From: a virus
Length of the DNA: 35,079 nt
Virus record (IMG/VR): IMGVR_UViG_3300010148_000045
Span: 1 to 35,079 of that record
Reading direction: 5' to 3' (one strand)
Shown here piece after piece: positions 30,298 through 35,079 of this stretch (positions within the stretch are counted from its first letter, which is position 1; each line of letters opens with the position of its first letter). A program made the position numbers and the translations under genes. The notes under the pieces are model-generated. The model worked only from the letters and a program-made list of their open reading frames with translations, was not told the DNA's origin and did no database searches.

Positions 30298-30594
30298 ATG
30301 GAAGTAGGAAAAGACACTAAATTTACATTATCTTTAGAAACTGGGATTAGTATCGTAGTTACTATAGGTATGATTATTGGTATGTGGTATTCTTTGCAAG
30401 CAGAAATAGAACTTGCTAAAGAACTGCCAGAACCAGAGGTTTCACGTATGGAATATGATTTAAAAGACCAAATGATTCGTGATTCAATATTAAACACAGA
30501 GGGTAAAGTAGATAAGCTTGAAGAAAAAGTAGATGATATCAAGGAAGATACTAGAGCTATTACTGAGACTCTTATAGACATGAATAACAAATAA
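30298..30594 (+). CDS. Membrane-anchored coiled-coil protein
   Basis: A 98-residue protein with one transmembrane helix near residues 13-34 (GISIVVTIGMIIGMWYS), then an acidic coiled-coil segment (residues about 58-95, KVDKLEEKVDDIKEDTRAI). The form suits an inner-membrane spanin-like or holin-associated protein, or a virion membrane protein. Its TAA overlaps the next ATG. No lysis enzyme is seen nearby, so the role is open. Confidence 0.65.
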   Translation: MEVGKDTKFTLSLETGISIVVTIGMIIGMWYSLQAEIELAKELPEPEVSRMEYDLKDQMIRDSILNTEGKVDKLEEKVDDIKEDTRAITETLIDMNNK

Positions 30595-30692
30595 TGAGGT
30601 TTACAGATGAACAACAGATTTATATCATACTTGGCATTAACGCTCTTCTCATCGCTGTCTTGGCTGCACTCACAATCAGTCAACTTAGATAA
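30594..30692 (+). CDS. 32-residue transmembrane peptide, overlaps secreted Trx-like gene
   Basis: The ATG at 30594 overlaps the upstream TAA (TAATG), so ribosomes can re-initiate here. The peptide has a polar acidic start and one membrane span (IYIILGINALLIAVLAALTI) with an SQLR end. It overlaps the signal-peptide region of the next gene in a different frame for 86 bases. It could be a holin-type, pinholin or spanin-like peptide. Confidence 0.5.
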   Translation: MRFTDEQQIYIILGINALLIAVLAALTISQLR

Positions 30693-30990
30693 CTTTGCAG
30701 ATATACAAGCCTTAAATGTACAAAAATGCGCAGTAGTTCAAGTCAATGCGTCTTGGAATTACTCAAACAGGGTTAAGGTAGAAAAACTATCTAAGCTTTG
30801 CTACGTAGGAGAGATAAACTTAAATAACAAAACTGTTGGCGCAGTAATTCAAAAAGAATGGAACATTAAGATTGTCCCTACTATTATCATTCTTAAAGAA
30901 GGTAAAGAGGTTATGAGATATGAACCTGGTATTAGTATGAGATTTGACGAACAAGAAGTTTTTGATAAAATTAAAAAAGTTATACAATAA
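30607..30990 (+). CDS. Secreted thioredoxin-fold protein lacking CXXC
   Basis: A 127-residue protein. Residues 1-22 look like a signal peptide with a hydrophobic core (ISYLALTLFSSLSWL). The rest follows the thioredoxin pattern: VVQVNASW, a helix, a VGEINL strand, then KIVPTIIILKEGKEV, with the conserved cis-Pro after V. The usual WCGPC is SWNYSNR, so both redox cysteines are gone; two isolated cysteines remain elsewhere. It probably acts as a binding rather than a redox protein. GAGGT six bases before the ATG supports this start. Confidence 0.7.
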   Translation: MNNRFISYLALTLFSSLSWLHSQSVNLDNFADIQALNVQKCAVVQVNASWNYSNRVKVEKLSKLCYVGEINLNNKTVGAVIQKEWNIKIVPTIIILKEGKEVMRYEPGISMRFDEQEVFDKIKKVIQ

Positions 30991-31289
30991 TGCCAAGAAA
31001 AAAAGCTAAATCTATAAGAAGAACCACTAAAGGTAAAAACGCTAATTACAGACCTACTAAAAAAGGAGCTGGAATGACAGCTAAAGGCGTAAAAGCTTAT
31101 AGAAGGGCTAATCCTGGAAGTAAATTAAAAACTGCTGTTACCGGTAAAGTAAAGAAAGGTAGCAAGGCAGCTAAAAGAAGAAAGTCTTACTGTGCAAGGT
31201 CTTTAGGACAACTGAAAAGAAGTTCTGCTAAAACTAGGAATAATCCTAATTCTAGAATAAGACAAGCACGTAGAAGATGGAAATGCTAA
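30990..31289 (+). CDS. Basic DNA-binding-type mini-protein
   Basis: A 99-residue protein with more than 35 percent Lys and Arg and a C-terminal Cys; a second Cys lies near residue 68. It resembles the basic mini-proteins at 27988-28619 in composition and coupling (TAATG with the upstream stop). A DNA-condensing or minor virion role is likely. Confidence 0.65.
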   Translation: MPRKKAKSIRRTTKGKNANYRPTKKGAGMTAKGVKAYRRANPGSKLKTAVTGKVKKGSKAAKRRKSYCARSLGQLKRSSAKTRNNPNSRIRQARRRWKC

Positions 31290-31304
31290 TTAATAGGAGG
31301 AATC

Positions 31305-31463
31305 ATGGGACCAATATTAGGTAAAGTTCTTACAAGTTTAGGTACAGAGAAGCTTATCAAAGCTATCATTATGCACCTAGGAGATTGGCTTGTAGCTAAA
31401 TCATCTAACAAATTAGATGACAAACTATGGGCAGAAGTGAAAAAAACTCTAAATAAAAAATAG
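31305..31463 (+). CDS. 52-residue amphipathic protein
   Basis: A short ORF with a TAGGAGG site four bases before its ATG. The N-terminal half is an amphipathic helix (GKVLTSLGTEKLIKAIIMHLG) and the C-terminal half a charged helix. It is directly followed by GGAGAG and the 9-residue ORF. No family is recognised. Confidence 0.6.
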   Translation: MGPILGKVLTSLGTEKLIKAIIMHLGDWLVAKSSNKLDDKLWAEVKKTLNKK

Positions 31464-31471
31464 GAGAGAAT

Positions 31472-31501
31472 ATGAACTGTGAATGTGGATGCGGGTGCTA
31501 A
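31472..31501 (+). CDS. 9-residue Cys-X-Cys peptide ORF
   Basis: A GGAGAG site overlaps the upstream TAG and lies four bases before this ATG. The ORF reads MNCECGCGC and stops, and the next ATG follows without a base between. Four cysteines alternate with Asn, Glu and Gly. It could be a real metal-binding peptide, a leader that regulates the next gene, or only a landing pad for ribosomes. Confidence 0.5.
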   Translation: MNCECGCGC

Positions 31502-34066
31502 ATGCCTAGGCAGTCTTTACAATTAAACGACTTTAGCGGAGGACTTAATACCAAGTCCTCTCCTAGGGATATTGCGCCTAATCAGGTAACAAAAGCAAAC
31601 AATGTTGTTTTGTCTAATCCTGGCCTTGTATTGTCTTCATCAGTATCTTCAGCCAAGCTAGCAACAGCTAATGCACCTAATGAGCAAACAACTGCAGGAT
31701 ATGGTGCGTTTATGTTTAACAGTCAATATAATACGGATATAAGTGGTACTGAAGGTAATGCAGTTCAAGTATTTGCATTTCCAGAAAACAATGCATCTGG
31801 AACAAGCACAAAGATTTTAACATACGCTAGAAACTTTGGAAGAACTGGAGTTTTTTTACTAAACGAAGATACACGTGATGCACAGATTGATATGCAAACT
31901 GAAAATGAAGTGTTGCCAGTATATTATTATGTAGATGGCAGTTTGTTTGTATCAGATGAAAAAGTAGTAGAAGAAACTACTAATGAACAACCAAGGCGTT
32001 TAGTATATGTAAAAGATGCTACTAGATTAGGCACTGATATATCTAGTACAAATAAATGGGTAGACACTACGTTAAAAATAGAAACTAGCGATACTCAGTT
32101 TGAAGATATATCAAATGCAGATACTTTTAGCACTAATCCATCTGCTGACGGTGAGTTCAGCATTATAGTTCAGACAGACCCAACATTAGATTCTCAAGAT
32201 TTTGGTACGATTGTTAAAACAGGTTCAACAGAAAAACTTGTAACAACTACAAACCCTAATGAAACAAATCCAGACCAAACAGCTGATATTAGACTTACAG
32301 ACACAGTTATTTACTTAACACTACAAGGCATAGATGATAATTTGTCTTCACAATCTTTAACATACGCAGTCACTGTAGATGCAACTACTACGAATGTATA
32401 TTCTGCTGGTGCATTTAATAACACTAATATGATGGGTAATATTATTTACATAAATAACGAAGCTATGAGAGTAAGAAAAGTTAGTGCAATTAATGGTTCA
32501 TCAACAGGCGATATATTGGAAGTAACAGTAGATAGAGCTGTATTTACAGGTACACCATTAGAGCACGCAGGTACTTCTGAGGTGCAGGTAGCTATAGAGA
32601 CAAATATTACAGTAACTGGTGGTGGATGGGAAGCTGGTTCTTATGAGTTTTGTCATACAGTAGTTGATTTGCAAGACAATGAAACACTGCCTCAAACACC
32701 TAAATCAGATTTATTTGCAATTACATCTGGTGCATACTTTACTGGTGTTAAGTTTAGAATAAAAGATGCTGGAACTTGGAGAATGAACGAAAAAGGTGTA
32801 AGAGTTTACACAAGAAAGAAAGATGGTAATGGTAGGTGGATATTGTTTTTAGATGTAGACTACCAAAGAGGAGTAAGAAAAAATTTATTTGAAGACTATC
32901 AAGCGTTATCACAGGTAGACACATTATATCATGAAAACTCTACAGCTTTTGATATTGTAAACCCATCACTAGATACCTATGAAAGTATTAACGGATATTC
33001 ACAAGATGAAGAAAGCATAGACATTGGAACAGGTAATGCAACAGGAACAGCTGGTGGATTTAAAGCAGCTACTGTTTGTGCTAGAAGAGCATGGGTAGCT
33101 AATGTAAAGAAGAACGGAGAAGTATATGATGATAGAATTTATTATAGTCCAGTAAACAGATTTGCAACATTTCCTGATAGTTATTACTTAGATATTGGTA
33201 TTAGCGATGGAGATTCTTTTACAGCTTTACATAGCTTAGGAAACAGGTTGCTAGCTTTCAAACAAAAAAAATTATATGTTATTAATGTATCCTCTAGTTC
33301 TGATGCTGGTTGGTATCTAGAAGCAGAATACGATGGTATGGGTTGTATATTTCAGAATGCAGTATCTAAAACTCCTTTTGGTGTATGTTGGGTAAATAGA
33401 AATGGAGTCTATATCTTTGATGGGCAAAGCGCTCCAAAAGAATTGACATTAAGATTAGATGACAATTTATGGCAATCTGGACAAGAGCTAAGCGATGCTT
33501 TATTAAAACCTTCTATAGCATATGAGCCAAAATATAAACAATTATATGTTTTACAAGACTCTGCAATGACATCAAACAGTGGTGTAGATACGGAAGATAA
33601 AATTTTCTGTTATGACTTTGCAACGCAAGGTTGGACCACAAGAGCGTGCGTAGGAAGTGCGGATGTATCTAATTTTGTAGAATCATTTGATGGTGTATAC
33701 TTCTTTAAACATTCAGATAATAAAATACATTTAGTAAGTAATGACCAAGGAACTGAAAATATAGATTTAAGAACAAAAGATATAGATTTTGGTAATCCAG
33801 GTTTAGTAAAAAGAGTAAACAGAGTATTTGTAACAGCAAAGGGTAATGGAACAAATTTAACTTTAAGTTATGCAAATGATGGAGAGTCTTCTTATCAAGA
33901 CTTATCAGCTCAAGCCTTAGGAACAGAATACACAATAAAAGAATTTACAATAAACACGGCAGACAGAAATTGCGAATCAATGGCTTTTAAAATAACTGCT
34001 AATGGTTCTATTACCATAAATGACATCAATATAGATTACAGACAAACTAACAAGAGACCTTCATAA
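31502..34066 (+). CDS. Tail nozzle / stabilisation-like protein
   Basis: An 854-residue protein starting LQLNDFSGGLNTKSSPRDIAPNQVTKANNV, a pattern typical of phage tail nozzle or head-stabilisation proteins (T7 gp12-like or P22 gp10-like). The middle is beta-rich, and later repeats (LGNRLLAFKQKKLYVINVSSS, VCWVNRNGVYIFDGQ, DGVYFFKHSDNKIHLVS) look like propeller blades. It would close the portal vestibule and bind fibres. The start has no ribosome site of its own beyond the coupled 9-residue ORF. Confidence 0.75.
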   Translation: MPRQSLQLNDFSGGLNTKSSPRDIAPNQVTKANNVVLSNPGLVLSSSVSSAKLATANAPNEQTTAGYGAFMFNSQYNTDISGTEGNAVQVFAFPENNASGTSTKILTYARNFGRTGVFLLNEDTRDAQIDMQTENEVLPVYYYVDGSLFVSDEKVVEETTNEQPRRLVYVKDATRLGTDISSTNKWVDTTLKIETSDTQFEDISNADTFSTNPSADGEFSIIVQTDPTLDSQDFGTIVKTGSTEKLVTTTNPNETNPDQTADIRLTDTVIYLTLQGIDDNLSSQSLTYAVTVDATTTNVYSAGAFNNTNMMGNIIYINNEAMRVRKVSAINGSSTGDILEVTVDRAVFTGTPLEHAGTSEVQVAIETNITVTGGGWEAGSYEFCHTVVDLQDNETLPQTPKSDLFAITSGAYFTGVKFRIKDAGTWRMNEKGVRVYTRKKDGNGRWILFLDVDYQRGVRKNLFEDYQALSQVDTLYHENSTAFDIVNPSLDTYESINGYSQDEESIDIGTGNATGTAGGFKAATVCARRAWVANVKKNGEVYDDRIYYSPVNRFATFPDSYYLDIGISDGDSFTALHSLGNRLLAFKQKKLYVINVSSSSDAGWYLEAEYDGMGCIFQNAVSKTPFGVCWVNRNGVYIFDGQSAPKELTLRLDDNLWQSGQELSDALLKPSIAYEPKYKQLYVLQDSAMTSNSGVDTEDKIFCYDFATQGWTTRACVGSADVSNFVESFDGVYFFKHSDNKIHLVSNDQGTENIDLRTKDIDFGNPGLVKRVNRVFVTAKGNGTNLTLSYANDGESSYQDLSAQALGTEYTIKEFTINTADRNCESMAFKITANGSITINDINIDYRQTNKRPS

Positions 34067-35079
34067 TGCCAAAATCTGGTGAACATAGAGTTAATGGCAT
34101 TGACTCATTCTTTAGAGTCAGACCATCTTCTCAGAATATAAGAGAAGGAGAATCAGTATCATTTCTTGAAGATGGTAAATTAATAAAACAAGAAAAAAGA
34201 AATGGTGTTGTCTATGAACAAGTATTTGTTGAGCAGCAAAAAACAAAACAAGAAGCTGTACAAACTACAGGAGATGTAACAAACCTTATAGTAGGAGGCT
34301 CTTCTGGAGATGCGGACATAACAGGTATTACTGCTGGTACAGGATTGTCTGGAGGTGGAGCTACTGGTAACATAACCTTAAACATAGATTCTACAGTAAC
34401 TACCCTTACTGGTTCACAAACTTTAACAAACAAAACTTTAACAAGCCCTGTTATAAATACAGGTGTTAGTGGTACTGCTATTTTAGATGAAAACGATATG
34501 TCTTCTGATAGCGACACTAAGCTTGCTACGCAACAATCAATTAAAGCCTATGTAGATTCAGAAATATCAGGTATAGCTGCTCCTGCTAATGCAACTATTA
34601 CTTTAAGTCCTGGTGCAGGTATAGGCTCTATAGGAAACTTTACTACAAATCAAAGTTCAAACGAAACATTAACTATAGCAGTAGATGGTGTTTTAGAAGA
34701 TTTAGATACATTAGGAGCAGCTTCTTCTAATGGTCAATTTATTGTAGCTACTGGCTCTGGTGCTTTTCAATACGAATCAGGTAGCACGGCAAGAACAAGT
34801 TTAGGTTTAGGAACTTTAGCTACTCTTAGTAGCATATCAGATTCTCAAGTTGCTTCAGATGCTCAAATACAAATAAGTAAACTAGAAGAATCTGCTGTAA
34901 CAATAACTGCTGGAGCAGGATTAATAAACGGAGGTTCGGTTGCTTTAGGTTCAAGCACAACTTTAAACATAGGAGCTGGTACAGGAATTACTGTAAATGC
35001 TAATGATGTAGCTTTAACTAATACATCTGTAAGCTATGGTGGAGTAAGTGTGGCTTTAGGAGCTAGCGATGCAACGCCT
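34066..35079 (+). CDS. Tail fibre or appendage protein, 3' end outside window
   Basis: The ATG overlaps the upstream TAA (TAATG) and the frame is open to the last base (338 codons). After a 60-residue N-terminal region it carries low-complexity repeats rich in Thr, Ser, Gly and Asn. The motif TGSQTLTNKTLTSPVI is frequent in phage tail fibres and appendages. GTGITV/AGAGLI repeats suggest a beta-helix shaft. The receptor-binding end is not in the window. Confidence 0.8.
   Translation, partial: MPKSGEHRVNGIDSFFRVRPSSQNIREGESVSFLEDGKLIKQEKRNGVVYEQVFVEQQKTKQEAVQTTGDVTNLIVGGSSGDADITGITAGTGLSGGGATGNITLNIDSTVTTLTGSQTLTNKTLTSPVINTGVSGTAILDENDMSSDSDTKLATQQSIKAYVDSEISGIAAPANATITLSPGAGIGSIGNFTTNQSSNETLTIAVDGVLEDLDTLGAASSNGQFIVATGSGAFQYESGSTARTSLGLGTLATLSSISDSQVASDAQIQISKLEESAVTITAGAGLINGGSVALGSSTTLNIGAGTGITVNANDVALTNTSVSYGGVSVALGASDATP

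Noticed and set aside
30093-30683. Minus-strand 196-residue ORF
   Set aside because: Antisense to four plausible plus-strand genes; Ser/Cys/Ile-rich composition typical of a shadow frame.

Overview
This window is AT-rich DNA from a tailed double-stranded DNA phage. The evidence is a small and a large terminase subunit, a portal, a scaffold, an HK97-type capsid protein, connector-like proteins, a tail nozzle-like protein and a fibre protein in standard order. I see no tape-measure gene or tail-sheath gene, which suggests a short-tailed (podovirus-like) particle. Marine origin is an inference from overall style only: low GC, tiny overlapping genes and lysine-rich mini-proteins. Both ends cut through open genes, so the genome is longer than the window. 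No integrase, DNA polymerase, primase, RNA polymerase or obvious lysin is visible.

Layout. (1) 2-5368, rightward: a very large probable internal virion protein, cut at the left edge, and two downstream genes. These are probably the end of the late unit, joined to the right end of the window through unseen DNA. (2) 12067-5365, leftward: a replication and recombination unit. It opens with a promoter and a structured leader RNA, then small genes, a ribbon-helix-helix protein, a Cas4-like nuclease, a Rad52-like annealing protein, an SSB-like protein, two PD-(D/E)XK nucleases and a DnaB-type helicase. The helicase gene meets the late unit tail to tail with overlapping stop codons. (3) About 16072-12222, leftward: small genes, a three-way-junction RNA candidate, a class II glutamine amidotransferase and a zinc-finger amidoligase, closed by a strong terminator. 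(4) 16218-16943: a single rightward gene with its own promoter-like sequence and terminator, flanked by two related covarying inverted repeats (a moron-like cassette). (5) 17494-17001, leftward: two small genes with their own promoter and terminator. (6) 17494-18067: a 570-base non-coding control region with an A-rich tract, tandem 9-mers, spaced direct repeats, a palindrome and a rightward promoter; it is a candidate origin. (7) 18068 to the right edge, rightward: metallopeptidase, Nmad1/MazG-like protein, DnaQ-like exonuclease, terminase, gamma-glutamylcyclotransferase-like protein and the virion genes.

How it may work together. Two main transcription units diverge from the control region. 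The recombination proteins probably drive recombination-dependent replication with host polymerase. The most unusual content is a predicted amide-chemistry set: amidotransferase and amidoligase in the leftward unit, and a gamma-glutamylcyclotransferase-like gene directly before terL. Its amidotransferase gene is preceded by a structured RNA whose loop can pair with the gene's Shine-Dalgarno sequence. Other notable items are a 9-residue Cys-X-Cys peptide gene, a run of lysine-rich mini-proteins, a membrane peptide encoded out of frame across a secreted thioredoxin-like gene, and several promoters placed so close to the ATG that leaderless mRNAs are likely.
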